Assembly: GCF_028290025.1 (NCBI RefSeq)
Contig: NZ_JAQGKQ010000083.1
Location: 1 to 64,000 of the forward strand
Origin: Cypionkella sp.
Lineage (GTDB): Bacteria > Pseudomonadota > Alphaproteobacteria > Rhodobacterales > Rhodobacteraceae
Direction of reading: 5' to 3'
Length of the DNA: 64,000 nt
Shown: piece by piece, positions 8,565-17,547 of the stretch
Numbering within the stretch: the first letter of the stretch is position 1
How the letters are laid out: every line of letters starts with the position of its first letter
Position numbers and translations under genes: made by a program
Notes under the pieces: generated by a model
Told to the model about the DNA's origin: nothing
The model's input: the letters and a program-made list of their open reading frames with translations, nothing else
Database searches by the model: none

Positions 8565-9605
8565 ATGTCACTGGATTTCAACGACGAAACCTTTCGGGGC
8601 GACTTCACGTTTAAGAACTCCGCAAAGGCGATTAAGCGGTTTCCGTTTCCGTTCCCGGAAGACAGCTACATGTATTCGGTGAATATGGAGCCGCATGTGC
8701 CGGGGCCTGTGGGCTCGGTGTTTGAGCATATGTTCGATGTGGATGAGCATTATGTCTCGGAAATGCGCGACCGCGCGCAGGTGTTGGCAGATGATCCTTT
8801 GCGGTGTCAAAGCTTGCCGCATATGGAACTGGCGGGTTGGGATTTGCTGGAACTGATTATGGAGTCCAAGGCGCGCGACTATCCGCATTGGTTTTCATTG
8901 ACCAAAGATGGCAACCAATGGCATTGGGTCAATCGGCCGTTGCAGATTGAGCAAAAGTTTACGTTCCTGGATGCCTCCACCCTGCCCTACGGCCCGATGG
9001 AATATATCACCCGGCAGACGCAGGGCGATTTTACCCTGCAAGATCAGCGTGATGATGACCTGTGGATTGAGGCTGGCATGGTGACGACGCAAGCCGATTG
9101 GTCATTGGATTTTGACATTGGGATGAGTTTTAAGCAATGGCACGCTCCGGTGCCTTTGGCGCATCAGATGGGGATTTTTGACCGCGCGTTGAAATTCCTG
9201 CTGAAGCTGCAACACGGCGCGCCAGTGCGTCGGTTCAACTGGACGATGACGGTCGATCCGCTGCTGGATACCAGCCCAGAGAATTATCCGAAATGGGGGC
9301 CGGGCAAGACCACGATGACGCCGCAAACCATTGGGCATCGGCAGCATTTGCGGGTGGAATTGCAGACCCTGCACCGCTTGCCGCGTTCAAACGCCATCGC
9401 TTTCCCGATCCGCTGCTATCTGATCCGGTTTGAGGAATTGGTGACGGTGCCGAAATGGGCGCGGCGTTTGCATCGCGTGGTGCGCGATATTCCGGACGAG
9501 TTGGCGACGTATAAGGGTTTCCTGCGCAACAAGCCGTTGATGCTGGAATATCTCGCGCCGTTTGACGATGGGCAGCCAACCTCGCCGGGGTTCGCGCCGG
9601 AGTAG
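8565..9605 (+). CDS. Haem-dependent oxidative N-demethylase (DUF3445)
   Basis: 346 residues. The sequence matches the DUF3445 family: an N-terminal region with RFPFPFPEDSYMYSVNM and a central region with DWSLDFDIGMSFKQWHAPVP, seen in haem-dependent oxidative N-demethylases. It is the probable catalytic component oxidising a methyl group of dimethylamine or a related amine. The ATG at 8565 has an AGGAGG site at the usual distance; an in-frame ATG at 8508 lies inside the reductase gene. It is the last gene of the oxygenase operon, and a convergent regulator gene follows 79 bases later. Confidence 0.8.
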   Translation: MSLDFNDETFRGDFTFKNSAKAIKRFPFPFPEDSYMYSVNMEPHVPGPVGSVFEHMFDVDEHYVSEMRDRAQVLADDPLRCQSLPHMELAGWDLLELIMESKARDYPHWFSLTKDGNQWHWVNRPLQIEQKFTFLDASTLPYGPMEYITRQTQGDFTLQDQRDDDLWIEAGMVTTQADWSLDFDIGMSFKQWHAPVPLAHQMGIFDRALKFLLKLQHGAPVRRFNWTMTVDPLLDTSPENYPKWGPGKTTMTPQTIGHRQHLRVELQTLHRLPRSNAIAFPIRCYLIRFEELVTVPKWARRLHRVVRDIPDELATYKGFLRNKPLMLEYLAPFDDGQPTSPGFAPE

Positions 9606-9684
9606 GTTTGTTGTTGCGAACAAATGACCACTTCGCATTGGCCCGATCCACGGGTGAATGCGAAGGCCGGATTCACAAAGCGCC

Positions 9685-10365
9685 TTACGCTTGCTTGTAG
9701 GAAATCACCGACAAATAGCGGGCCGGAAGTTTCACCAGGACCTCTGGCCCGTGTTGGGCGTCGGCGTCAAAGAACAGGCTATCGCCCGGTTTCAAATGGA
9801 AAAGCTGATCGCCATGACGGTATTCGACCTCACCCTCCAGCATATACAAAAGCTCAATGCCGTCGTGCTGGAACGCCGGGAATACGTCGGATTCAGTGGT
9901 GAGGGTGATCAGGTAAGGCTCGACCAGCACGCCGGAATCGTTCGAGCCGATATGGCCGAGCAAGTGATACTGATGGCCCGCGCGGGTGCCGCGACGCTCT
10001 ATTTCAATGTGATCGCCAGCCTTGACGTGCTGCACCTCGCGGCGCTCTTCAAAGCCGCGAAAGAACGAGGTGACCGGGGTGGAGAACGCGTGTGACAGGA
10101 TTTGCAGCGTCGTCAAAGAGGGCGAAGTGATGCCGTTTTCGATCTTCGACAGCATACCTATGGAAAGCCCGGTGACGCCCGCCAAATCGGCAACCGTCAT
10201 GCCTTGCGCGCGGCGAAAAGCGCGGACAGAGCGGCCAATCGCCATCTCTAAGTTGCGCTCCGACAATTCACGCACCCGGTGCGGGTCTTGGTCGAAGGCT
10301 GGCTTCGCGCGGGGCAGGATGGGGTCGTCGGTTTCGATGTCCATTGATTTTGCTCTTTGTGGCAT
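9685..10365 (-). CDS. XRE-family regulator with cupin domain
   Basis: 226 residues. A helix-turn-helix of the XRE/Cro type lies at about residues 42-100 (RRAQGMTVADLAGVTGLSIG), followed by a cupin sensor domain at about 145-215 (ELLYMLEGEVEYRHGDQLFH). Such HTH-cupin proteins usually sense a small metabolite and control adjacent catabolic genes. It is transcribed towards the N-demethylase operon and diverges from the GlxA-type regulator, so the methylated-amine genes are its likely target. Start is the ATG at 10365; a second ATG at 10344 is possible. Confidence 0.85.
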   Translation of the reverse strand: MPQRAKSMDIETDDPILPRAKPAFDQDPHRVRELSERNLEMAIGRSVRAFRRAQGMTVADLAGVTGLSIGMLSKIENGITSPSLTTLQILSHAFSTPVTSFFRGFEERREVQHVKAGDHIEIERRGTRAGHQYHLLGHIGSNDSGVLVEPYLITLTTESDVFPAFQHDGIELLYMLEGEVEYRHGDQLFHLKPGDSLFFDADAQHGPEVLVKLPARYLSVISYKQA

Positions 10366-10374
10366 GGCTACCCT

Positions 10375-10396
10375 TGTTTACTACTGTGAAACACAG
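10375..10396. promoter_or_regulatory. Inverted repeats between two divergent regulator genes
   Basis: The short divergent spacer contains TGTTT-N9-AAACA (10375-10393) and an overlapping CTGTG-AAA-CACAG palindrome (10384-10396). Either could be an operator for the XRE-cupin or the GlxA-type regulator. Confidence 0.4.
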
Positions 10397-10422
10397 CCCC
10401 ACTCAACAGAAAATCCCGCACC

Positions 10423-11433
10423 ATGAATATGCACCGCGATACCGCCGCAACTTTGGGGTTTTTGCTATTTCCGGGGTTTCCAATGGCTTGTTTGACCTCG
10501 GCGATTGAACCGTTGCGGGCGGCGAATGAAATCACTGGGCGGAAAGAATTTGCTTGGAAGCTGATTGGTGAGGCGGCAAGCCCGGTGCGATCTTCGGCCG
10601 AGGTGCGTTTCGATCCGGACGTCACTTTGAGCGATGCGGTGGGCTTGGATTACCTATTTTTTCTGTCCACCCCGACCTCGCAATTCGAAAACCCCAAGCG
10701 CGGCAATGCTCAGGTGCGTTGGTTGGATCGTTCGGGCGTGGTGCTCGGCGGGTTTTCGGGCGGGATATTTCCGCTGGTGCGATCCGGCGTGATGGAGCGG
10801 CATGTTGTGTCGGTGCACTGGTGTTATGAAGCGGCGTTCAAGTCTGAGTTCCCCGATATGGCGGCGTCTCAAGCGGTGATTTTGCGGGATCGGCGGCGCT
10901 ACACGGCCTCGGGTGCGGGGGCGGTATTTGATCTGATGCTGCGGCTGATCGAGGAGCGTTTGGGGCGCGACACGATGACCGAAGTGGCTTGTTGGTTCCA
11001 GCATCCGTTCGTGCGGACCGAGGATGCAGCGCAAAAAGTGCCGGTGCAAAAGCAGGGTGGCACCGATGATATGCTGCCCGACACCGTGCGCGCAGCGATT
11101 GCGATTTTCGGCGATCACATCGAAGACCCGTTGCAGATCGCGGATGTAGCCGAGGCTTTGGCGATGTCAGAGCGCCATCTGGAGCGGTGTTTCAAGCAGG
11201 CGACGGGGCAAAGTCCGCTGAAATATTACCGCCTGATGCGACTGCGCAAAGCGCGGCAACGGGTGCTGTATTCCACGCAAAGCATCCGCGAGATTGCGCA
11301 GTCGGTGGGTTATGCGAGTTCGACGCCGATGACCAAGCATTACGCCGAGGCGTTTGGGGTCAATCCGAATGATGAGCGCAGGCGGCTCGTGGGCCTGCGG
11401 GGGTTGGCGGGGGCGATGCCTCCGAATGATTAG
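10423..11433 (+). CDS. GlxA-family AraC-type regulator (GbdR/SouR-like)
   Basis: 336 residues. The N-terminal DJ-1/PfpI-like domain (about 10-190, FLLFPGFPMACLTSAIEPLR) is joined to a C-terminal AraC/XylS DNA-binding domain (about 230-325, with MSERHLERCFKQATGQSPL). In Pseudomonas, proteins with this architecture (GbdR, SouR, CdhR) activate glycine betaine, sarcosine and carnitine catabolism. The soxBDAG operon lies immediately downstream in convergent orientation, so control of sarcosine or dimethylamine use is inferred. It is separated from soxG by repeat copy C. Confidence 0.85.
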   Translation: MNMHRDTAATLGFLLFPGFPMACLTSAIEPLRAANEITGRKEFAWKLIGEAASPVRSSAEVRFDPDVTLSDAVGLDYLFFLSTPTSQFENPKRGNAQVRWLDRSGVVLGGFSGGIFPLVRSGVMERHVVSVHWCYEAAFKSEFPDMAASQAVILRDRRRYTASGAGAVFDLMLRLIEERLGRDTMTEVACWFQHPFVRTEDAAQKVPVQKQGGTDDMLPDTVRAAIAIFGDHIEDPLQIADVAEALAMSERHLERCFKQATGQSPLKYYRLMRLRKARQRVLYSTQSIREIAQSVGYASSTPMTKHYAEAFGVNPNDERRRLVGLRGLAGAMPPND

Positions 11434-11448
11434 AATTTGGGCTGGTCG

Positions 11449-11499
11449 CCGGGGGTTTCACACCCCCGGACCCCCGTGGGATATTTATGCCAATGTGAA
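11449..11499. repeat. Palindromic intergenic repeat, copy C
   Basis: Hairpin CCGGGGG (11449-11455) / CCCCCGG (11463-11469) followed by ACCCCCGTGGGATATTTATGCCAATGTGAAA. It lies between the convergent glxA-type and soxG genes. It shares both the hairpin and the tail with copies E and G. Confidence 0.85.
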
Positions 11500-11502
11500 A
11501 GC

Positions 11503-12066
11503 CTAGAACGTCGCTTTGGCGGCGGTGGTCAGCGCATGGTGCAGGCTGTGCGCCGAAGAGCGCGGGCCGAGGATGCTGACTTCGGTGTCGGCGCGGCGAA
11601 TGACGTAGCAGCCAAGGTGGTCGATCACCGTGCGCGTTGCGGCCCCTACCCCGGCGCGGCGTAGATCGTAGTTGAACAGGCGTTCGAACAGCGCGGGCAG
11701 GTCTGGGGCGGTGATATCGAAGCGCACCCAAGCGTCGGTTTGCTCGGTGATTGAGGCGGTTTCGGTGAAGATCGGCTTCAGGATGGCGGTGATATCTTCG
11801 TGGGTGGCGAAGGGGGCTTCGATCATCCATTGCTCGGGGCCAAGCCAAATTGCGGCGTAGGTTTCGGCGAACTCGATGCGACCGGGGCCGGGTAGCGGGA
11901 TGGCTGCGGTTTGGGCGATGCTGGCGACTTCGACCTCATAGCCCAAGCGGGCGGCGAGCGAGGCCAGCGCAGTGCCAGTGTTCTCGGTGATCGTTACCGC
12001 GCCGATGGTTTCCGTGATCGGCGCGTCGTGGCCCAAGGGCGTGAGGGATTTCAACGGATTAGCCAC
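11503..12066 (-). CDS. soxG: Sarcosine oxidase subunit gamma
   Basis: 187 residues, matching the gamma subunit of heterotetrameric sarcosine oxidase, a GcvT-related scaffold subunit (motif IWLGPEQWMI, then VDLGCYVIRR-like text near the C-terminus). The start is taken as GTG 12066, overlapping the soxA stop by 8 bases. The longer open frame from 12123 would run 65 bases into soxA. It is the last gene of soxB-soxD-soxA-soxG. Confidence 0.85.
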   Translation of the reverse strand: MANPLKSLTPLGHDAPITETIGAVTITENTGTALASLAARLGYEVEVASIAQTAAIPLPGPGRIEFAETYAAIWLGPEQWMIEAPFATHEDITAILKPIFTETASITEQTDAWVRFDITAPDLPALFERLFNYDLRRAGVGAATRTVIDHLGCYVIRRADTEVSILGPRSSAHSLHHALTTAAKATF

Positions 12067-14956
12067 GGAGGCGCTCCCCTTCTGGATCAACGAAATGCGG
12101 GCTGACGATTTCGACTTCGACATCGGTGTTTGCCAATAGATTGACGCTGCGCAGGCGTTCGCCCTTGCGATTATCGCCGGATTTCAGATAGCCGAGGGCG
12201 ATGGAATGGCCGAGATGCGGTGAATAGACCACCGAGGTTAGCCAGCCGCCATCATTCTCGGCCAGCGCCGCAGCGCCTTTGGCCAAGAAATGCGCGCCTG
12301 CGGTGAGGGTTTCGCTGGGGTTCACGGGTTTGACGCCGACGAGGCGGTAGCCGTTGGGAGCGGTCATGCCTTCGCGCTGGCTGAGAACCATGCCGATGCT
12401 GTCTTTCTTGCGCGACACCATTTTGCCAAGGCCCATGTTGAGCGCGCTGGATTGCCCGTTCAACTCATTGCCAGCGACATGGCCCTTTTCCACGCGCATC
12501 ACGCCCAGCGCCTCGGTGCCGTAAACCACGGCGTCAAACTCACGCCCAGCTTCAACCAAAGCCCGGATCATCGCATCGCCGTAGCGGGTCGGCACGGCGA
12601 TTTCGTAAGCCAGTTCGCCGGAAAAGCTGATGCGGAACAGCCGCGCGCGGGTGCCTTGCACGGTGATCGCCCCGCAAGCCATATACGGGAAAGCGGCGTC
12701 AGAGATATCCTGATCGACCAGTTTCTCGAGCAATTTCCGCGCGTTCGGGCCAGCGACGGAATACTGCGCCCATGCCTCGGTCGTGGAGATCAGTTGCACA
12801 TCCAGATCCGGCCACAGCACTTGGCGGCAATATTCCAGATGGCGGAACACCGGCACGGCGTTGGCGGTGGTCGTGGTCATCACATATTCATTTTGACCCA
12901 GCCGCGCCGTGGTGCCATCATCCATCACCATGCCATCTTCGCGCAGCATCAACCCGTAGCGAACCTTGCCGACTGCTAAGCTGCCGAAAGTGTTGGCATA
13001 GACGCGATCCAGAAACAGGCCCGCGTCGGTGCCCTGAATGTCTATCTTGCCAAGCGTGGTCACGTCGCAAATCCCCGCCGACTTGCGGGTTTGCAGCACT
13101 TCACGGTCCACCGATTGCCGCCATGTCGTCTCGCCCGCGCGGGGCAGCCATTGAGCGCGCAGCCAATAGCCGACCTCGACGAAAATCGCGCCCTGCTCGG
13201 TGGCCCATTTATGGCTCGGGGTTTGGCGGATCGGCTTGAAATCATGGCCGCGCGCACGGCCTCCCAGCACACCCATTGCCACAGGCGTATAGGGCGGGCG
13301 GTAGATTGTGGTGCCAGTTTCGGGGATGGATTTGCCAGTCAGTTCGGCCATCACCGCAAGGCCCAGAACGTTGCTGGTTTTGCCTTGGTCGGTGGCCATG
13401 CCAAGCGTGGTGTAGCGTTTAAGGTGTTCGACCGAAACGAAACCTTCCTGCTTTGCCAGCTTCACATCTTTGACGGTCACGTCGTTTTGCTGATCCACCC
13501 AAGCGCGACCTTTGCCGGAATGCACATACCACGCGGGGGTCAGGTTGAGCGGGGCATCTTCAGCCTGCGGAATGTCAGCGATGGCGTTTAGCCCCAGATC
13601 GGCGAGGGCGGCAATCGCATGGTTCGCGCCAGTGGTCAGCGCGGCATGGGTGGACATCGCGCCCGCCGCAGCACCCGCACAGGTCAGGCCCGCGATGCTT
13701 TCGGGCGCAGGGATGAAGGCCGCAATTTGATCATCCCATATCGGGCGACCGCGATGATTTGAGGCGATGTTGAGGCTGGGGTTCCAGCCGCCAGAAACTC
13801 CGAGGGCGGTGACGTGCAGCGTCTCGGTTTGACCATTGGCGCGGCGGATTGTGATGGATTTCAGCCCCAGACGGCCTGCGGAATCAATGATTTCATCGCC
13901 TTTGCGGGCGTCGATCAGGGTGACGTCGAGGCCCTTGGCTTTCAGATCGGCCACAGTGCGCAACCCGTCATCGTTGTTGGTGAATACAGCCACTTTCTCA
14001 CCCACCGCAACGCCCCAGCGGTTCGCGTAGGCCCGCAATGCACCCGCCAGCATGATGCCGGGGCGGTCGTTGTTTTCAAACGCAATCGGGCGCTCGGTGG
14101 CACCGGCGGCGAGGATGGCGTGCTTGGTGTAGATGCGCCACAAGGTTTGCCGCGGTTTGCCGGGGAGGGGTTCGGCGAGGTGGTCGGATACACGCTCCAC
14201 AGCGCCATAGATACCATGATCGAACGCGCCCATGACGGTGCTGCGGGGCATCAGGCGGACGTTGGGCATTGAACCAAGTTCCAGCACGGTTTTCGCCGCC
14301 CAATCTGCACCCGAAGCGCCGCCGATTTCCAGCGTTTCGGCGTTCAGACGGCCGCCCATGCGGAAATCTTCATCGGCAAGGATGACCCGCGCGCCTGCCC
14401 GGCCTGCAGTCAGGGCAGCGGAAAGGCCAGCCGGACCAGCCCCTATAATCAGCAGATCGCAATGCAGGAAACCTTTGTCGTAGGTGTCGGGGTCGTCTTG
14501 TTTGGATAGCGAGCCAAGCCCTGCGGCGCGGCGGATGATCGGCTCGTAGATCTTTTCCCAGAACGCAGCCGGCCACATGAAGGTTTTGTAGTAAAACCCT
14601 GCTGCAAAGAACGGCGACAGGCGGTCATTGATCGCCATCGCGTCGAATTTGAGGCTGGGCCAGCGGTTCTGGCTTTGAGCTTGCAGGCCATCGAACAACT
14701 CAATCACCGTAGCCCGCGTATTGGGTTCCTGCCGCGCGCCGCTACGCAGTTCCACGATGGCGTTCGGCTCTTCGGACCCTGCCGAAATCACGCCACGCGG
14801 GCGGTGATATTTGAAGCTGCGACCCATCAGGCGGACGTTGTTGGCGAGCAAAGCCGAGGCCAGAGTGTCGCCGGGATGGCCTGTGTAGCTGACGCCGTCA
14901 AAGCTGAAGCGCAGGGTTTTGCTGCGGTCGATCTGACCGCCGGAAATACGGCTCAT
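12059..14956 (-). CDS. soxA: Sarcosine oxidase subunit alpha
   Basis: 965 residues, the usual length for the large subunit of heterotetrameric sarcosine oxidase. The N-terminal ferredoxin-like domain (GHPGDTLASALLANNVRLMG) is followed by an NAD-binding flavoprotein-like domain (IIGAGPAGLSAALTAGRAG, about residue 170). The C-terminal half is a GcvT-like folate domain (about 590-960) that receives the iminium and makes methylene-tetrahydrofolate. The complex oxidises sarcosine to glycine with H2O2. The gene overlaps soxD by ATGA and soxG by 8 bases. Confidence 0.95.
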   Translation of the reverse strand: MSRISGGQIDRSKTLRFSFDGVSYTGHPGDTLASALLANNVRLMGRSFKYHRPRGVISAGSEEPNAIVELRSGARQEPNTRATVIELFDGLQAQSQNRWPSLKFDAMAINDRLSPFFAAGFYYKTFMWPAAFWEKIYEPIIRRAAGLGSLSKQDDPDTYDKGFLHCDLLIIGAGPAGLSAALTAGRAGARVILADEDFRMGGRLNAETLEIGGASGADWAAKTVLELGSMPNVRLMPRSTVMGAFDHGIYGAVERVSDHLAEPLPGKPRQTLWRIYTKHAILAAGATERPIAFENNDRPGIMLAGALRAYANRWGVAVGEKVAVFTNNDDGLRTVADLKAKGLDVTLIDARKGDEIIDSAGRLGLKSITIRRANGQTETLHVTALGVSGGWNPSLNIASNHRGRPIWDDQIAAFIPAPESIAGLTCAGAAAGAMSTHAALTTGANHAIAALADLGLNAIADIPQAEDAPLNLTPAWYVHSGKGRAWVDQQNDVTVKDVKLAKQEGFVSVEHLKRYTTLGMATDQGKTSNVLGLAVMAELTGKSIPETGTTIYRPPYTPVAMGVLGGRARGHDFKPIRQTPSHKWATEQGAIFVEVGYWLRAQWLPRAGETTWRQSVDREVLQTRKSAGICDVTTLGKIDIQGTDAGLFLDRVYANTFGSLAVGKVRYGLMLREDGMVMDDGTTARLGQNEYVMTTTTANAVPVFRHLEYCRQVLWPDLDVQLISTTEAWAQYSVAGPNARKLLEKLVDQDISDAAFPYMACGAITVQGTRARLFRISFSGELAYEIAVPTRYGDAMIRALVEAGREFDAVVYGTEALGVMRVEKGHVAGNELNGQSSALNMGLGKMVSRKKDSIGMVLSQREGMTAPNGYRLVGVKPVNPSETLTAGAHFLAKGAAALAENDGGWLTSVVYSPHLGHSIALGYLKSGDNRKGERLRSVNLLANTDVEVEIVSPHFVDPEGERLRG

Positions 14957-15240
14957 TTGCTGCGGCCTTCTCTGCGGGCCACATCGCGGGCCAATTCTAC
15001 GGCGGTAATTTCATGGGTCACGGTGTTGCGGGTGACGACCAGCCAAGAGCGGTCGCCTTGCTCGTGATACCATAACTCGCGGTGCTCCCCGGCAGGGTTA
15101 TCGCGCAAGTATGCGTAATCAATGAACTTGTCCAAGCTGCCGTCAGCCATGCCATCGGGGCGATGGATCAGCGCGGCATCGCCGAGGTAGACGAACTCTT
15201 GTGAGTCCCGAGGCCCCAGCAGCGGATGATTGATGATCAT
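14953..15240 (-). CDS. soxD: Sarcosine oxidase subunit delta
   Basis: 95 residues, the small subunit of heterotetrameric sarcosine oxidase (start MIINHPLLGPRDSQEF, then RELWYHEQGDRSWLVVTRNT, typical of SoxD). In known structures this subunit binds zinc at the interface. Family members usually use cysteine and histidine ligands near the N-terminus, but here the start shows His5 and no cysteine. It lies 9 bases after soxB and overlaps soxA by 4. Confidence 0.92.
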   Translation of the reverse strand: MIINHPLLGPRDSQEFVYLGDAALIHRPDGMADGSLDKFIDYAYLRDNPAGEHRELWYHEQGDRSWLVVTRNTVTHEITAVELARDVARREGRSK

Positions 15241-15249
15241 GGTCTGCTC

Positions 15250-16500
15250 CTAGTGCAAATTCGGCTGGGCGCCCTGGCCCTTTTCGTCGATCATCAGGCC
15301 CTTGGCGAAACGATCAAAACGGTAGGCGGTGGCGGTGCTGTGCGGGGTGTCTTTCGCCAGCAGATGCGCGAAAACAAAGCCGCTGGCGGGCGTCGCTTTG
15401 AAGCCGCCGTAGCACCAACCGCCGTTGAAATAGAGCCCGGCGATATGGGTCTTGTCGATGATCGGCGAGCCATCCATCGACATATCCATGATGCCGCCCC
15501 ACATCCGCAGCAGCCGCGCGCGCCCGATCATCGGCATCAGCGACATGCCGCCCTCGGCCACGTCCTCAACCACCGGCAGGTTGCCGCGTTGTGCGTAAGT
15601 GTTATAGCCGTCGATATCGCCGCCAACCACCAGCCCGGCCTTGTCGGATTGGCTGACGTAGAAGTGCCCTGCGCCGTAGGTCATCACGCCGTCGATCAGC
15701 GGCTTTAACCCTTCGGACACAAAGGCTTGCAGCACATGGCTTTCCATCGGCAGACGCATCCCAGCACCCGCCATCACCTTAGACGAAGACCCCGCCACCG
15801 CCACGCCGACCTTTTTCGCACCTATGAAGCCGCGAGAGGTTTCGACCCCAAGCACCCGGCCATTCTCAATCCGCATCCCCAAAACCTCACAGTTCTGGAT
15901 GATATCGACGCCGCGCTGGTCCGCGCCGCGCGCATAACCCCAAGCCACCGCATCATGCCGCACGGTGCCGCCGCGGCGCTGCATCAACGCGCCCTTGATC
16001 GGGAAGCGAGCGTTGTCAAAGTTTAAGTAAGGATACATTTTGCGCACCTGCTCTTTGTTCAAAAGCTCTGCATCCGCGCCGTGCATGATCATCGCATTGC
16101 CGCGCCGCGTATAGGCGTCGCGCTGGCCATCCGTATGAAACAGATTGATAATTCCGCGCTGGCTGACCATGGCGTTATAGTTGAAATCTTGCTCCAACCC
16201 CTCCCACAGCTTCATCGAGAATTCGTAAAACGGTTGGTTGCCGTCGAGCAGATAGTTGGAGCGCACAATAGTCGTGTTTCGCCCCACATTGCCGCCCCCG
16301 ATCCAGCCCTTTTCCACGACCGCAATCCGCGCCTGCTTGAACTCCTTCGCCAGATAATAGGCGGTCGCCAAGCCATGCCCGCCGCCGCCGACGATAATGT
16401 AGTCGTAAGCAGCCTGCGGTGCCGCATCGCGCCACGCCGGTTTCCAGCCCTTATGCCCGGTCAAAGCCTCGGCAATCACCCTAAAACCCGAATAGCGCAT
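15250..16500 (-). CDS. soxB: Sarcosine oxidase subunit beta
   Basis: 416 residues, an FAD/FMN protein that carries the sarcosine dehydrogenation site. The FAD-binding GGGGHG motif is at residues 38-43 and the RNTTIVRSNYL motif at about 74-84. His182 in GGTVRHDAVAWG corresponds to the histidine that carries covalent FMN in known enzymes. The open frame extends to 16635, but the family N-terminus (MRYSGFRVIAEALTGHKGW) begins at the ATG at 16500, with GGGAA just upstream. It is the first gene of the sox operon. Confidence 0.95.
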   Translation of the reverse strand: MRYSGFRVIAEALTGHKGWKPAWRDAAPQAAYDYIIVGGGGHGLATAYYLAKEFKQARIAVVEKGWIGGGNVGRNTTIVRSNYLLDGNQPFYEFSMKLWEGLEQDFNYNAMVSQRGIINLFHTDGQRDAYTRRGNAMIMHGADAELLNKEQVRKMYPYLNFDNARFPIKGALMQRRGGTVRHDAVAWGYARGADQRGVDIIQNCEVLGMRIENGRVLGVETSRGFIGAKKVGVAVAGSSSKVMAGAGMRLPMESHVLQAFVSEGLKPLIDGVMTYGAGHFYVSQSDKAGLVVGGDIDGYNTYAQRGNLPVVEDVAEGGMSLMPMIGRARLLRMWGGIMDMSMDGSPIIDKTHIAGLYFNGGWCYGGFKATPASGFVFAHLLAKDTPHSTATAYRFDRFAKGLMIDEKGQGAQPNLH

Positions 16501-16585
16501 GTGGTATTCCCATGTCCCGTCTTGGGTCAATATGGGCCGAAGCCGGAAGGATTGTGCTTTCATTCCCGACTCGCCATCTTTCATT

Positions 16586-17428
16586 TCAGACAAGCCCCAA
16601 AACTGCGATACCAGCGAAGACGACAAGCGCCCCAAGCCATTGCAGCGGCTTCAACGCCTCGCCGAGAAACCGCCATGCGAGCAGTATGGTTACAAGGCCG
16701 AAGATTGATGAGGCGACCGAGGCAAACTCGGGCCGCGCGAAACCTGCGGCGATGGTCACGGCGGTAAGCGCGGTTACGTCCAGAAATCCGAGCAGCGCAA
16801 GGCTCGGCAGAATTCCATAAGTTGGTTTTATATCAATATGTTGCTGAACTATCCACGCCAGCATCGCAACGCAGGCAACCAGCCTAGCCACCAGCGAAAC
16901 CGGCAAGTCCGCGCCCCGCTCGGCTGCCCATTGCAGCAGACCGAAGGTAGCGGCAAAGCTGACGCAAGCCAGCAGCGACCAACCCACAGCCGCCCGCGTG
17001 TCGCCTGTCGGCGCGTCGTCTTCGCCTCGGGCGACGATGGCAATTCCACCCACCACCGCAGCAGCGCCCAGCCAAACCAGCGGCCCAGCCTCGGCACCGC
17101 GCGCCACTGCAAAACCGACTGACAGCAGCGGGAATGAGCCGCAAATTGGCGCTACCAGCCGCACTGGGCCAATCGCAAACGCCCGGTAAAGCCCATAGCC
17201 CGCCACCGCTTCGCCGAGACCCGCCGCCAGCGAAAGCCCCATCACATGTGAATTAAGCGTTGACCAACCGCCCGCCAAAATTGCCAATGGCAGCAACAAC
17301 AGCGCCCCGACGAGCAGCACGATCAGATAAAGCGCCGCCGCATCTGTCTTTGCCCCGATTTTGCGCACGTTAAAATCATGCAATCCCCACAAGAACGCGG
17401 CACATAAACCTAGCAACAGCGACTGCAT
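16586..17428 (-). CDS. EamA/DMT-family transporter
   Basis: 280-residue inner-membrane protein with about ten hydrophobic helices arranged as two EamA repeats (FLWGLHDFNVRKIG at the start, LLAWRFLGEALKPLQWLGA at the end). Members export or import small metabolites. The start is ATG 17428 with a GGGGGAA ribosome site; the longer frame to 17560 adds a non-membrane leader. It lies 85 bases upstream of soxB on the same strand and may belong to the same transcript. Substrate not deducible. Confidence 0.82.
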   Translation of the reverse strand: MQSLLLGLCAAFLWGLHDFNVRKIGAKTDAAALYLIVLLVGALLLLPLAILAGGWSTLNSHVMGLSLAAGLGEAVAGYGLYRAFAIGPVRLVAPICGSFPLLSVGFAVARGAEAGPLVWLGAAAVVGGIAIVARGEDDAPTGDTRAAVGWSLLACVSFAATFGLLQWAAERGADLPVSLVARLVACVAMLAWIVQQHIDIKPTYGILPSLALLGFLDVTALTAVTIAAGFARPEFASVASSIFGLVTILLAWRFLGEALKPLQWLGALVVFAGIAVLGLV

Positions 17429-17547
17429 AACATTCCCCCGCTCTCTGATCCGTGACAAACTATACGCGCAAATGGCTTGCGCAAATCCCTGCGCGCGATA
17501 TTCTTGAAAAGAAACAATTTTGCCGTGTATGCAAAAATGAGGCTCCG

